Source: a virus
Length of the DNA stretch: 51,016 bases
Direction: 5' to 3' (one strand)
IMG/VR virus record: IMGVR_UViG_3300036781_000120
Location: 1 to 51,016 of that record
The notes under the pieces were generated by a model, which was not told where the DNA came from, did not search any database, and saw nothing but the letters and a program-made list of their open reading frames with translations. Position 1 is the first letter of the stretch. The number at the start of each line of letters is the position of its first letter. The position numbers and the translations under genes are program-made. This document shows, piece by piece, positions 33,850 to 42,386 of the stretch.

Positions 33850-33856
33850 TTCTTAT

Positions 33857-34069
33857 ATGCCCGAATTCTTAACGAAGCCAATTACCCGGACCCAGCAAAT
33901 ACGCGACTTGGGTTTTTACGAAAAAGTTCCTTTCACTTTAGAAGAGTATAACTATATCCGGTCACTGGTTAGCGGCCTGATAGCTGCGGAATACCCGTTG
34001 CGGGTTTTTACAGTGAGTAAGAAAAATGGAATCACTGAAGTAACAAGATTAGAGGACGCGGCTATATGA
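33857..34069 (+). CDS. Hypothetical small protein before the primase/helicase
   Basis: 70 aa (FTLEEYNYIRSLVSGLIAAE). Stop overlaps the ATG of the next gene (ATGA). No family. Confidence 0.68.
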   Translation: MPEFLTKPITRTQQIRDLGFYEKVPFTLEEYNYIRSLVSGLIAAEYPLRVFTVSKKNGITEVTRLEDAAI

Positions 34070-36543
34070 TAGAACTATCCATTGCAACGGGACGTACGAT
34101 TAAGAGCCGGGAGACAAAGACCTGGAAAAACCAGACCATAACCTGGAATGCCCTTGTTAAAAAGTTATCCGATCCTATCCGGACACACGAGACATACGCA
34201 CAATATAAAGCTTTAGGCAATACCAAAGAAGGCAAGGAGCAGCAAGCGGACATAAAGGATAAAGGCGGTTTCGTAGGCGGTTATTTAAAAGACGGCCGGC
34301 GTAACCCGCATTCAGTTGAGCACCGCCAATTAATAACCCTTGATCTAGATTTCTCAAATTACGACTTTTGGGACGACTTTACTTGTTATTTTGGTAACGC
34401 GGCGGTTATCCACTCCACCCATAAACACGGGCCGAGCTCGCCGCGTTACCGGCTTATAATGCCTCTTAGTCGCCGGGTATCTAAAGAAGAGTACGAAGCG
34501 ATTTCGCGTAAGCTGGCTTCGTACCTGGATATAGAACTGTTCGACCCGACCACCTTCCAGCCTGAGCGCTTGATGTTCTGGCCAACGGTAGCCAAAGATG
34601 GGGACTGGGTATTTAAACAGCAAAAAGGCGACTGGCTGGACGCGGACGAGGTTTTAAGAAGCTATGAAGACTGGCGTGATATTAGCGCATGGCCGGTGCA
34701 TGCTGAAGAAACGGTTAAGATCAACAAAGGGTTAAAGTTGCAGGGTGATCCGACCACAAAGCCGGGGTTAATCGGTGCCTTTTGCCGTACGTACGATATT
34801 CACGAAGCAATTGAAACATTTTTATCCGACGTATATGAGAAAACAGATTTCGACGAGCGCTATACTTTTATTGAAGGTAGCGGCTCTAATGGCGCTATCG
34901 TTTATGGCGATGCCGCTGATTTCCTTTATAGTAATCACGGGAGTGATCCTACTAACGGGATACTGTGTAATTCTTTTGACTTGGTACGCCTTCACAAGTT
35001 TGGGCACGAAGATGCGGACGGCGATCAGGTTGAGATAACAAAGCGGAAATCGTATCGCTTGATGAACGATTTTGCTAAAACAATCAGCGAAGTAGTAAAA
35101 GAATACGGGGTGGCCCGCATTTCCGCAGCAAGCGATTTCGACGACGGCTTTGAGGTCGAAGCAGACTATAATAACGCGTGGCTGGGCAAACTGAAATTCG
35201 ACAAGTATAACAAGTACGACGCGACGACTACGAATTTCGAGCTGATAATAAAGCACGATCCCCGGTTAAGCAACCAGCCGTATTTTAACAAAGGAGAAAA
35301 ACCAGATAAAGTACCTTTGGGCAATCTGCGGTACGATAAGTTTAACTTACGCCCCGTAAGCACAAAGCCGTTACCGTGGAACAATTTTGACGGAGAAAGG
35401 CAATGGACCGATGAAGACGACGCGGGGTTACGGCATTACCTCGAAACGGAGTACGGGATCTATAACGCTACAAAGTGCAAAGACTCGCTAATGCTGGTAT
35501 TCCGGCAAAATGCTTTCCACCCCATAACAAACTATCTTGACAAACAGGAATGGGACGGCCTCGAACGCCTGGATACCCTGCTTATCGATTACCTGGGCGC
35601 GGACGATACGCGGTTTACCCGCTTAGCTACCCGGAAAGCATTTGTCGCGGCGGTTGCCCGTGTTTACGAACCAGGAATTAAGTTTGACTATGTGTTAACG
35701 CTTATGGGTAAAGAGGGCATAAAGAAAAGCATGCTTTTAGGCAAGATGTTCGGCAAATGGTTTAGTGATAGTTTTGTCGGGGTTGAAGGAAATAAAGCGT
35801 ACGAACAATTGCAAGGTGCCTGGGGCATAGAAATGGGTGAATTAAGCGGCATAAAGCGATCAGAGGCAGAGGCGGTAAAACACTTCATAACGAAACGCGA
35901 AGATCGCTTCCGAGTAGCCTACGGCGCCAGGATCGAAGGGTTTCCGCGTCAGTGTGTTTTTTTCGGCTCTACTAACGAGTATGCGTTCTTACGGGATAAC
36001 AACGGTAACCGGCGTTTCTGGCCTGTACAGGTAAACGCTTACGGGTTACTACATATTGACGATTTACCCATCGACCAGCTTTGGGCGGAAGCTAAACAGT
36101 ATTTCCAGTGGAAAGAGCCGCTTTACCTGGACGAAGATGTAGAGCAAGAGGCTAAAGAAGTACAGAACCAGCACACCGAGACAGACGACCGTACAGGAAT
36201 GATCGTTGAGTATTTGGATACATTGTTACCGATTAACTGGGAAACAATGAAGCTGCACGAACGGAAAGCGTTCCTGCACGACCCGGAAGCGCAATTTAAC
36301 ACCGGGGAATGGCCACGCCTTAAAGTATGCGTCGCTGAAATATGGTGCGAGCTACTGCAATCGCCTTTAAAGGAAATGACCACGCATAACACGAAATACA
36401 TTCATGCGATAATGGAAAAATTACCCGGCTGGGAGAAAACCCCCAGTAACTTATCGTTTGGGATTTACGGTAAACAGCGGGCATATAAGAAAGTAGACCT
36501 GATAAAAAGAGAACAACGAAGTAAAAATAAAACCAACAAATAA
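34066..36543 (+). CDS. VirE/VapE-type primase-helicase
   Basis: 825 aa. The N-terminal ~250 residues contain GGYLKDGRRNPHSVEHRQLI, LDLDFSNYDFWDDF, HSTHKHGPSSPRYRLIMPLS and QPERLMFWPT, a primase-polymerase-like module (as in BT4734-type domains). The C-terminal half has YVLTLMGKEGIKKSMLLGKM (Walker A), FVGVEGNKAYEQLQGAWGIE, MGELSGIKRSEAEAVKHFIT and RRFWPVQV, typical of virulence-associated protein E helicases. One AAGCATGCTT palindrome covers the Walker A codons KKSML. This starts DNA replication. Confidence 0.88.
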   Translation: MIELSIATGRTIKSRETKTWKNQTITWNALVKKLSDPIRTHETYAQYKALGNTKEGKEQQADIKDKGGFVGGYLKDGRRNPHSVEHRQLITLDLDFSNYDFWDDFTCYFGNAAVIHSTHKHGPSSPRYRLIMPLSRRVSKEEYEAISRKLASYLDIELFDPTTFQPERLMFWPTVAKDGDWVFKQQKGDWLDADEVLRSYEDWRDISAWPVHAEETVKINKGLKLQGDPTTKPGLIGAFCRTYDIHEAIETFLSDVYEKTDFDERYTFIEGSGSNGAIVYGDAADFLYSNHGSDPTNGILCNSFDLVRLHKFGHEDADGDQVEITKRKSYRLMNDFAKTISEVVKEYGVARISAASDFDDGFEVEADYNNAWLGKLKFDKYNKYDATTTNFELIIKHDPRLSNQPYFNKGEKPDKVPLGNLRYDKFNLRPVSTKPLPWNNFDGERQWTDEDDAGLRHYLETEYGIYNATKCKDSLMLVFRQNAFHPITNYLDKQEWDGLERLDTLLIDYLGADDTRFTRLATRKAFVAAVARVYEPGIKFDYVLTLMGKEGIKKSMLLGKMFGKWFSDSFVGVEGNKAYEQLQGAWGIEMGELSGIKRSEAEAVKHFITKREDRFRVAYGARIEGFPRQCVFFGSTNEYAFLRDNNGNRRFWPVQVNAYGLLHIDDLPIDQLWAEAKQYFQWKEPLYLDEDVEQEAKEVQNQHTETDDRTGMIVEYLDTLLPINWETMKLHERKAFLHDPEAQFNTGEWPRLKVCVAEIWCELLQSPLKEMTTHNTKYIHAIMEKLPGWEKTPSNLSFGIYGKQRAYKKVDLIKREQRSKNKTNK
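35727..35736. repeat. Eighth AAGCATGCTT palindrome
   Basis: Copy inside the Walker A codons of the primase/helicase, 2.6 kb away from the main cluster. Since the KS of Walker A is needed anyway, this copy could be chance. Confidence 0.6.
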
Positions 36544-36547
36544 GATT

Positions 36548-36847
36548 ATGAAATACGAAAATTTACCCACACCGATAGAAGCTATAAAAGCTTTTAACCA
36601 GGTGGTTGTACCGAAACCTATAGAGGCCTTTTTAGCTGAGTTCGGCAACGAATCGGAATTTTCCGAAAATACTAATTTACGCGGCGCTATTGTCGATGTT
36701 ATCAACTACGCTGAAAATCAGCAAGCCGATAAAATTCTATCACGTTTATCGGCAATCTTTACCGACTATAAAAACGCCGGCTTCGAAAACAGCGCCCAGG
36801 TAACTAAGTTTATAATGACTGAAATTGAACAAATTGTAAAGGTATGA
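36548..36847 (+). CDS. Hypothetical replication-region protein
   Basis: 99 aa, helical (IEAIKAFNQVVVPKPIEAFL). AAACCAACAAA leader; ends in an ATGA overlap with the next gene. No family. Confidence 0.7.
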   Translation: MKYENLPTPIEAIKAFNQVVVPKPIEAFLAEFGNESEFSENTNLRGAIVDVINYAENQQADKILSRLSAIFTDYKNAGFENSAQVTKFIMTEIEQIVKV

Positions 36848-37062
36848 AAATTAAAAAAATACATTTTAACTGGCATCAAGTAAACTGGGATAATTCTGCG
36901 GGTGAAGATTTTCACGTTTATGAAATCGGTACCAAAGGTGTAACCGAAATAGAAGAGCATCCCGCAATGCGCGACGGTGACAAATGGTTCTATTACGTTA
37001 GGTTTGAAAACGGTTCTGAAATAAAGGTTTTTAATCCTAATCAAGTATTTTCAGAACCGTGA
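36844..37062 (+). CDS. Hypothetical small protein
   Basis: 72 aa, beta-rich, with FHVYEIGTKGVTEIEEH and DGDKWFYYVRFENGSEIKVF. Coupled on both sides (ATGA, GTGA). No family. Confidence 0.7.
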   Translation: MKIKKIHFNWHQVNWDNSAGEDFHVYEIGTKGVTEIEEHPAMRDGDKWFYYVRFENGSEIKVFNPNQVFSEP

Positions 37063-37373
37063 AACCCGCCGAAGTTTCCGAAGCCTACATCGAAAAGCTG
37101 TTAAAGGAAAAGCTTAAAGCCGTATTCGGTACGCTGTATGTCCACTGGCTGTATTTGAAGTTTAAAGCGGTATGCTTTAACGGTGTACCCGACAGGCTTA
37201 TAATGTTACCCGGTAGACAGCTTTACTTCGTAGAGCTGAAGCGGCCTAAAGGCGGCGTATTATCACCGGTACAGATAACCGTTCACAAACTGTTTAAGTT
37301 TTTAGGCTTTCCGGTTTACGTGATCTGGACCGTTGAACAATTAGATAATTTTATTTTAGAAATTAGTATATGA
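37059..37373 (+). CDS. VRR-NUC nuclease
   Basis: 104 aa from GTG (overlaps the upstream stop). GVPDRLIMLPGRQLYFVELK followed by RPKGGVLSPVQ is the VRR-NUC PD-(D/E)XK signature: the D of GVPD and the ExK pair of VELK. Structure-specific or Holliday-junction cleavage in replication/recombination is expected. Coupled to the methyltransferase by an ATGA overlap. Confidence 0.87.
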   Translation: MKPAEVSEAYIEKLLKEKLKAVFGTLYVHWLYLKFKAVCFNGVPDRLIMLPGRQLYFVELKRPKGGVLSPVQITVHKLFKFLGFPVYVIWTVEQLDNFILEISI

Positions 37374-39166
37374 GCGTTTGGGAAAACCTAAAGCACCTTA
37401 AAGGATTAAATGTTGTAAACCTGTTCGCAGGAATGGAAGTCGGGCGCCTTGCATGCGAACGCGCCGGTGTTCCTATTGATAAATATTATTCGTCTGAAAT
37501 AGATAAATACGCTATCCAGGTATCGAAAGCAAACTGGCCAGATATAATTCACCTCGGGGACGTAACAAAGGTTTACGGCTGTACGCTGCCGGACATACAT
37601 TTGCTTTTAGGGGGTAGCCCGTGCCAGGGTTTCAGTTTCGCCGGCAAACAGTTGAACTTTAACGATCCCCGTAGCGCGTTATTATTTGAGTACGTCCGCA
37701 TTTTAAAAGAGCTCAGGGAATTTAATCCGGATATCTACTTCTTGCTTGAAAACGTTATGATGAAAAAAGAATATCAGGACGTAATTTCCGAACTCTTGGG
37801 CGTTCAACCGGTAATGGTAAACAGCGCGTTAGTTTCAGCGCAAAACCGCAAACGACTATACTGGACGAACATTCCGTTCTTGGGGCAACCAGCGGACAAA
37901 GGGATTGTTTTAAAAGATATTTTGGAAACAAGCGGAACGGGTTTTGTTATCAATAGAAGTGAACGAAGTGAACGAAGTGAAAAAGCAACGTGCATAGATG
38001 CTAACTATCACAAAGGCGCGGATAATCACGGGCAACGCACTATGATAGGCGTTACTGTTATGGAAAACGGCAACGTTCGACCATATAAGAATGACGGACG
38101 TAAAGGCAGTTTATCGGAAATCGGCACTATAAGCCACGAAAATAACAAAAGTTGTACGCATACCGCTGCAAACACCCCTAAAATTATTATCGCAAATGTA
38201 AACCCTTCAGGCAGGGGCCAAAGCGGGCAGGTTTATAATATTGAAGGTAAAAGCCCTGCATTAACAACGAACAAGGGTGAGGGTGAGGGTAAAAGCCCTG
38301 CATTAACAACGAACAAGGGTGAGGGTAGCAAGATAGGCTGTTATCAAGTCGGTTTAGCGGACGACATAAAAGGTTTTGACGCAAACCGGCGCATATATTC
38401 GCAAGACGGAAAAGCACCTACGTTAATAAGTTCTACCGGTGGCCACAAAGCCCCGAAAGTAGAAATACCGCAAGAGTTGTATTTAACAGAAGAAGAAGTA
38501 AAAGCTTTTGCGCGACGGGGACGCATCGATGAAAACGGCGATTACGGAGTAAACTACGAAATACGGACAGACGAAAAAGCTAATGCAATGACGGTTAGTA
38601 ATTATAAAGATACCGGCATAATTCAAGCCGTGCGTATTGTCGGAAGAAAAATAAACCCAGAGACGAATAAACGTGACGATTACAATACCAACCTGATAGC
38701 GGAGCAACGCTTAGAAATAAACTCCGATCCTGGTAAAACCAATTGCTTAACGACAGTAGACAAAGACAACGTTATAGCTTTTTCAGAAGAAATAATTTTA
38801 TCAGAAAAAGAAGTACAACGGGGTATTTATCAGGCACAAGGCAAAGTCTGGAAAAGCGGTAATAAAATGGGTAACATGGATTTTCCGAATAATCCGAACA
38901 AGAAAGCTAAAACGCTTTGCACAGTCAACACGAAAGGGGGCAGAGAAACAAACCACGTTTTAGAAAACGGGTTAATGTATCGCAAACTAACTGTTACAGA
39001 ATGTGAGCGATTACAAACAGTTCCGGACGGATATACGCAAAGATTATCAGCTACCGCGAAGCAAATAAGCAATACTCAGGCTTACAAGATGCTCGGTAAT
39101 GGCTGGACTGCCGATGTAATTGCGCACCTATTAGGCCCTTTGGGCGATTACCGATTTCTTTACTAA
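37370..39166 (+). CDS. DNA cytosine-C5 methyltransferase
   Basis: 598 aa, longer than usual. Motif I VVNLFAGMEVG, motif IV GGSPCQGFSFAG (catalytic Cys), motif VI LLENV, motif VIII QNRKRLYWTN, motif IX-X ECERLQTVPDGYT and QAYKMLGNGW. Between VIII and IX a ~350-aa region repeats short units like KSPALTTNKGEG, APTLISSTGG, ANAMTVSN and TNCLTTVDKDN, with a 42-nt tandem duplication and a SERSERSE run. This probably forms the DNA-recognition part. Methylation would protect against restriction. Its ATG overlaps the VRR-NUC stop. Confidence 0.9.
   Translation: MSVWENLKHLKGLNVVNLFAGMEVGRLACERAGVPIDKYYSSEIDKYAIQVSKANWPDIIHLGDVTKVYGCTLPDIHLLLGGSPCQGFSFAGKQLNFNDPRSALLFEYVRILKELREFNPDIYFLLENVMMKKEYQDVISELLGVQPVMVNSALVSAQNRKRLYWTNIPFLGQPADKGIVLKDILETSGTGFVINRSERSERSEKATCIDANYHKGADNHGQRTMIGVTVMENGNVRPYKNDGRKGSLSEIGTISHENNKSCTHTAANTPKIIIANVNPSGRGQSGQVYNIEGKSPALTTNKGEGEGKSPALTTNKGEGSKIGCYQVGLADDIKGFDANRRIYSQDGKAPTLISSTGGHKAPKVEIPQELYLTEEEVKAFARRGRIDENGDYGVNYEIRTDEKANAMTVSNYKDTGIIQAVRIVGRKINPETNKRDDYNTNLIAEQRLEINSDPGKTNCLTTVDKDNVIAFSEEIILSEKEVQRGIYQAQGKVWKSGNKMGNMDFPNNPNKKAKTLCTVNTKGGRETNHVLENGLMYRKLTVTECERLQTVPDGYTQRLSATAKQISNTQAYKMLGNGWTADVIAHLLGPLGDYRFLY
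37956..37981 (+). repeat. Short 9-nt tandem repeat in the methyltransferase
   Basis: Three copies of GAAGTGAAC (last partial) code SERSERSE just after motif VIII, a likely slippage site. Confidence 0.6.
38246..38326 (+). repeat. 42-nt tandem duplication in the methyltransferase
   Basis: Two nearly identical 42-nt units (14 codons, GKSPALTTNKGEGE) keep the frame. The perfect identity suggests a recent event. Confidence 0.8.
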
Positions 39167-40497
39167 TGAAGCTGATACCACATGACTACCAGCTAAGAGC
39201 CATTGCGACCGGCAAGGAAAACGATAAATACCTGTATTTACTCGATATGGGCCTCGGAAAAAGCGTGGTAACGCTCACCATATTAAAATACCTGCTCAAC
39301 CGTTCCGAAGTCTTAAAGCCGCTTATCATAGCCCCGAAATTCGTTGCAGGCGATACCTGGCCCACTGAATTAGCAAAGTGGGATCATTTAGCCGGGTTCA
39401 CGATGTCGGTAATAGCCGGGACCGCTACAGAGCGCGTACAGGCGTTAAACAGTAACGCGGATATATACGTCGTTAGCCGGGATAATATCGCGTGGCTGGT
39501 AACCTACTACGGGCGCAAATGGCCTTACGATATGCTGGTACTGGATGAAAGCAGTAACTTCAAAAATGCTTCGTCGAAACGTTTTAAAGCCGTCAAATCG
39601 GTACTCCCCCGTACAAAGCGTTTAATCGAATTAACCGGAACGCCTATTCCAAACGGATTAATTGATCTTTGGGCGCAAATGTTTTTGATCGATCAGGGCG
39701 AACGGCTGCATAAGTTCCGGGAAAGCTTCAGGGCGTTGTACTATCACCCGACAAAGGCTTTAGCGCATGGTGCCATGCAATACGAGATCAACAAAGGCGC
39801 CGAAGATATTATTTACGATAGAATAAAAGACCGGTGTCTGAGCATGCGGGCAGTAGATCACCTGGACCTACCGGAACGACGGGACATTATCAGGGAGTTC
39901 TACCTGAGCCCGGCAGAAATGGAAGCGTATAAAGCGTTCAAGCGCGACAAGATATTAGAGACGCACGAAGGCCAGATAACCGCGTTTAACTCTTCGAGCT
40001 TGTACGGAAAGCTATTACAGTTCTCAAATGGTGCTGTTTACGACGAAGATAAAAACTGGCACCTGGTACACGATAAAAAGCTGGATTTGTTAGAAGAGGT
40101 CGTCGAAGAAGCGCAGGGACATAACGTAATAATCTGTTACCAGTTTAAAAGCGATCTCGAAAGGATAAAGGCCCGATTTCCTACGGCCGTACATATTAAG
40201 AAAGTAGAACAGATCAAATCGTTAAAAGCCGGTGAAATTAATATCGCTGTTTGCCACGCTGCCAGCTTAGGGTACGGGCTTAACCTGCAGGAGCATTTGC
40301 ATATTATGATCTGGTACGGTTTAACCAACGATGCGGAACAATACTGGCAAATGGTAAAACGTATCGACCGGCAGGGGCAAAAGTTCATGGTAAGCAACAT
40401 TATATTACTGGCTCACGGTACTTCAGAGTATAAAGTACATAAATCGATACTCGATAAGACTTATAACCAGGATAAGCTATTTGAAGCTTTGAAATAG
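39166..40497 (+). CDS. SNF2/DEAD-type helicase
   Basis: 443 aa. LDMGLGKSVVTLTIL (Walker A), VLDESSNFKN (DExx), ELTGTPIPNGLIDLW (motif III) and QMVKRIDRQGQ (motif VI) at about residues 27, 125, 155 and 400. Small phage SNF2-like helicases of this size often accompany VRR-NUC and polymerase genes in Firmicutes/Bacteroidota phages. TAATG overlap with the upstream methyltransferase. Stop is directly followed by the convergent adenine methyltransferase. Confidence 0.9.
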   Translation: MKLIPHDYQLRAIATGKENDKYLYLLDMGLGKSVVTLTILKYLLNRSEVLKPLIIAPKFVAGDTWPTELAKWDHLAGFTMSVIAGTATERVQALNSNADIYVVSRDNIAWLVTYYGRKWPYDMLVLDESSNFKNASSKRFKAVKSVLPRTKRLIELTGTPIPNGLIDLWAQMFLIDQGERLHKFRESFRALYYHPTKALAHGAMQYEINKGAEDIIYDRIKDRCLSMRAVDHLDLPERRDIIREFYLSPAEMEAYKAFKRDKILETHEGQITAFNSSSLYGKLLQFSNGAVYDEDKNWHLVHDKKLDLLEEVVEEAQGHNVIICYQFKSDLERIKARFPTAVHIKKVEQIKSLKAGEINIAVCHAASLGYGLNLQEHLHIMIWYGLTNDAEQYWQMVKRIDRQGQKFMVSNIILLAHGTSEYKVHKSILDKTYNQDKLFEALK

Positions 40498-41223
40498 TTA
40501 AATATCTAATTGTGATTCGTGAATAAACAGTTTTTCTACCGCGTCTTTTAAAGTGCGTTTATTAGCAATTCCTTTTTTAAGCACCATACTAAATACCGAA
40601 ACGAAATCTTCCGGAGCAGAGTATTCGGAGACAAAAACCGTATGCCCTCGACAAATTAACAATCGAACATAGTTCCAGAACTTTTCGTGATCGAATTTAA
40701 CCCGATATCCGGTCACTCCTTTATACGGCGGATCTAAATAAATTAAACTGTTTGGGGGTAAATCTACTTTATCATAAGAGAGAGAGGTAAATTTAACGTT
40801 TTTAAGTTTTCCTATTTGTGCTAAAATATTATTCGATGCCCCCAGTTGATAGTTACGCTGTATTCCGGTATCTGGAGTATGTAAACCAGCGTATCCACCA
40901 AAAGGTTTGCCGGAGTAGCTGCAACAAAAGCAAGCGTACCCGACTAAATGTAAATCGTATAGAATATCTTTATATTGCCTGATTTCATAATACTTTTCCT
41001 TTGATATTAAAGAAGGCGGTTTCCAACCCTCCTGCAAGGCTTTCCATAGAGCTATAAGCGGTTCGTTCACATCGTTTGCTAAACGGTGTGGGTGATTTAC
41101 TTTATCAATAAGATTACAACCACCGCAAAATAATTCCACATACGTTTGATCGGGTCTAAGGTCTTTAAGAATTATAGGTAAAATATGTTTAGCCAGTCTG
41201 GCCTTAGACCCCATGTACTTCAT
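40498..41223 (-). CDS. DNA adenine methyltransferase (D12/Dam class)
   Basis: 241 aa. KYMGSKARLAKHI at the start, ELFCGGCNLIDKV (SAM binding), LIYLDPPYKGVTGY with DPPY (catalytic) and YAGLHTPDTG. Orphan Dam-type enzymes protect phage DNA or tune gene expression; the target may be GATC but cannot be read from sequence. It stands at the end of the minus-strand replication unit with no terminator before the helicase stop. Confidence 0.9.
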   Translation of the reverse strand: MKYMGSKARLAKHILPIILKDLRPDQTYVELFCGGCNLIDKVNHPHRLANDVNEPLIALWKALQEGWKPPSLISKEKYYEIRQYKDILYDLHLVGYACFCCSYSGKPFGGYAGLHTPDTGIQRNYQLGASNNILAQIGKLKNVKFTSLSYDKVDLPPNSLIYLDPPYKGVTGYRVKFDHEKFWNYVRLLICRGHTVFVSEYSAPEDFVSVFSMVLKKGIANKRTLKDAVEKLFIHESQLDI

Positions 41224-41312
41224 TAATTGTATTTTTAAAGTGTGAAAAACTGTATAATTTTATGTAAAGCAAGTTGTACGCTATTTATACACCTGATTTT
41301 TAAGAACGTACG

Positions 41313-41320
41313 TATATTTG
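41313..41320 (+). promoter_or_regulatory. Candidate -7 box with AAACCAA leader
   Basis: TATATTTG then AAACCAA and ATTATG at 41346. An ACGTACGT palindrome (41306-41313) overlaps the box edge, possibly an operator. Confidence 0.5.
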
Positions 41321-41345
41321 AGTAAGCAAACCAAATGTACGCATT

Positions 41346-41558
41346 ATGAAAAAATTTCAAAGGTTAATCGATAATTGCCAGGCAGAAATCGAAATCGAAA
41401 AATTAATTATCCAGGGTATCGAATCGGATATCGAAACAAAGACAAAGCAGCTTCAGGAAAAAATGATCCCGCACAAAGAGCGCATTGTTACCCTCGAAGA
41501 AGCGATCAACGACCTGCAGCAAATCCAAACCGATGACGACGAAAAAGAACCCATGTAA
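41346..41558 (+). CDS. Coiled-coil small protein
   Basis: 70 aa, heptad-like (ESDIETKTKQLQEKMIPHKE), acidic tail DDDEKEPM. Single gene with its own -7 box and terminator. No family. Confidence 0.7.
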   Translation: MKKFQRLIDNCQAEIEIEKLIIQGIESDIETKTKQLQEKMIPHKERIVTLEEAINDLQQIQTDDDEKEPM

Positions 41559-41572
41559 AAAGAAGTAAACAG

Positions 41573-41590
41573 GCCCGGCAATAGTCGGGC
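41573..41590. terminator. Terminator hairpin
   Basis: GCCCG-GCAATAGT-CGGGC followed by TTTGTTATTTT. Ends the 41346 gene; the opposite strand also has T-rich sequence, so it may serve both directions. Confidence 0.75.
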
Positions 41591-41594
41591 TTTG

Positions 41595-41954
41595 TTATTT
41601 TGCTAACATCTTTTGAAGGTGAATACTCAATACATCTTTTAAACTATCCCAGTTATGCTCACTCATAGTAAAGGGGCAATCCCGGATAATATCGGTTATC
41701 GTATCTTTCAATTTACCTTGCAGCCTTAAACGCGGATCAGGGTAATTATGTCCGTACTTATCCCAAAACTCGGTATAGATTTTACAATAAACATTGCCCC
41801 AAAAAGGGTAATTTTCTTCCGATTCATGCCAGTTAAAATTTCCCTCTTGTTTTTTAAGCAGTAAGTCAAGCTCACCGTTAGGCAGGTTACCGGCTTCTAT
41901 CTGAAGCGTGTACACCCTGTTTTGAATTTCGATTGGTAATTCGTTGATTTTCAT
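41595..41954 (-). CDS. Hypothetical protein
   Basis: 119 aa with SEENYPFWGNVYCKIYTEFW; helical. Own TAAATTTG/AAACCAAC leader. No family recognised. Confidence 0.7.
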   Translation of the reverse strand: MKINELPIEIQNRVYTLQIEAGNLPNGELDLLLKKQEGNFNWHESEENYPFWGNVYCKIYTEFWDKYGHNYPDPRLRLQGKLKDTITDIIRDCPFTMSEHNWDSLKDVLSIHLQKMLAK

Positions 41955-41971
41955 AATATGTTTTGTTGGTT

Positions 41972-42382
41972 TTAAGCAAATTTAACTATGGTAACACCTA
42001 ATTGCTCTTCGTTGGCTATCTTAATCATACTCTTTGTGCCTGGACTTTGGCCGTCCCAAAAAGCGATTAACCAATCTCCGTTTTGCGCCATTTTTAAATT
42101 GCGGTCATGCCCGGCCATAGCGTTATAAAGCTTACCATAATTATTAGTTTTAATAACCGCACCGGGTGCACCTAAGTAATCCCAAAGCGCGGGATAAAGC
42201 TTAAACTTATACCCGCGTTCTTTAGCATACTTTATGCCCAGTTTATCCGCTCCCGGTGCTTCGCCGCCTATAATAGTAATCGAACTTTTCGGTATTTCTT
42301 TTTCGCGGATAAACTTATCAACGCTTAGTTTCAATAAAACATAATTTTCGAATTTGCGGCCGCCCGCGATAATTATTCTCAT
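41972..42382 (-). CDS. SLOG-family (DUF2493/YspA-like) protein
   Basis: 136 aa. MRIIIAGGRKFENY (Rossmann GGR loop), IGGEAPGADKLGIKYAKERG and HDRNLKMAQNGDWLIAFWDG fit the SLOG nucleotide-binding domain, thought to sense or process nucleotide derivatives. Follows the DNA polymerase gene at 4 bp distance, so a link to nucleotide pools is inferred. No catalytic reaction can be shown. Confidence 0.82.
   Translation of the reverse strand: MRIIIAGGRKFENYVLLKLSVDKFIREKEIPKSSITIIGGEAPGADKLGIKYAKERGYKFKLYPALWDYLGAPGAVIKTNNYGKLYNAMAGHDRNLKMAQNGDWLIAFWDGQSPGTKSMIKIANEEQLGVTIVKFA
41977..41984 (-). promoter_or_regulatory. Candidate -7 box TAAATTTG for the 119-aa gene
   Basis: TAAATTTG on the minus strand, then CTTA and AAACCAACAAAA before the ATG at 41954, inside the end of the SLOG gene. 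Confidence 0.45.
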
Positions 42383-42386
42383 AATA

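Noticed and set aside
37453-37458. Further GCATGC sites at about 1541, 34699, 37453, 45508 and 47036
   Set aside because: They lack the AA/TT flanks of the palindrome family.
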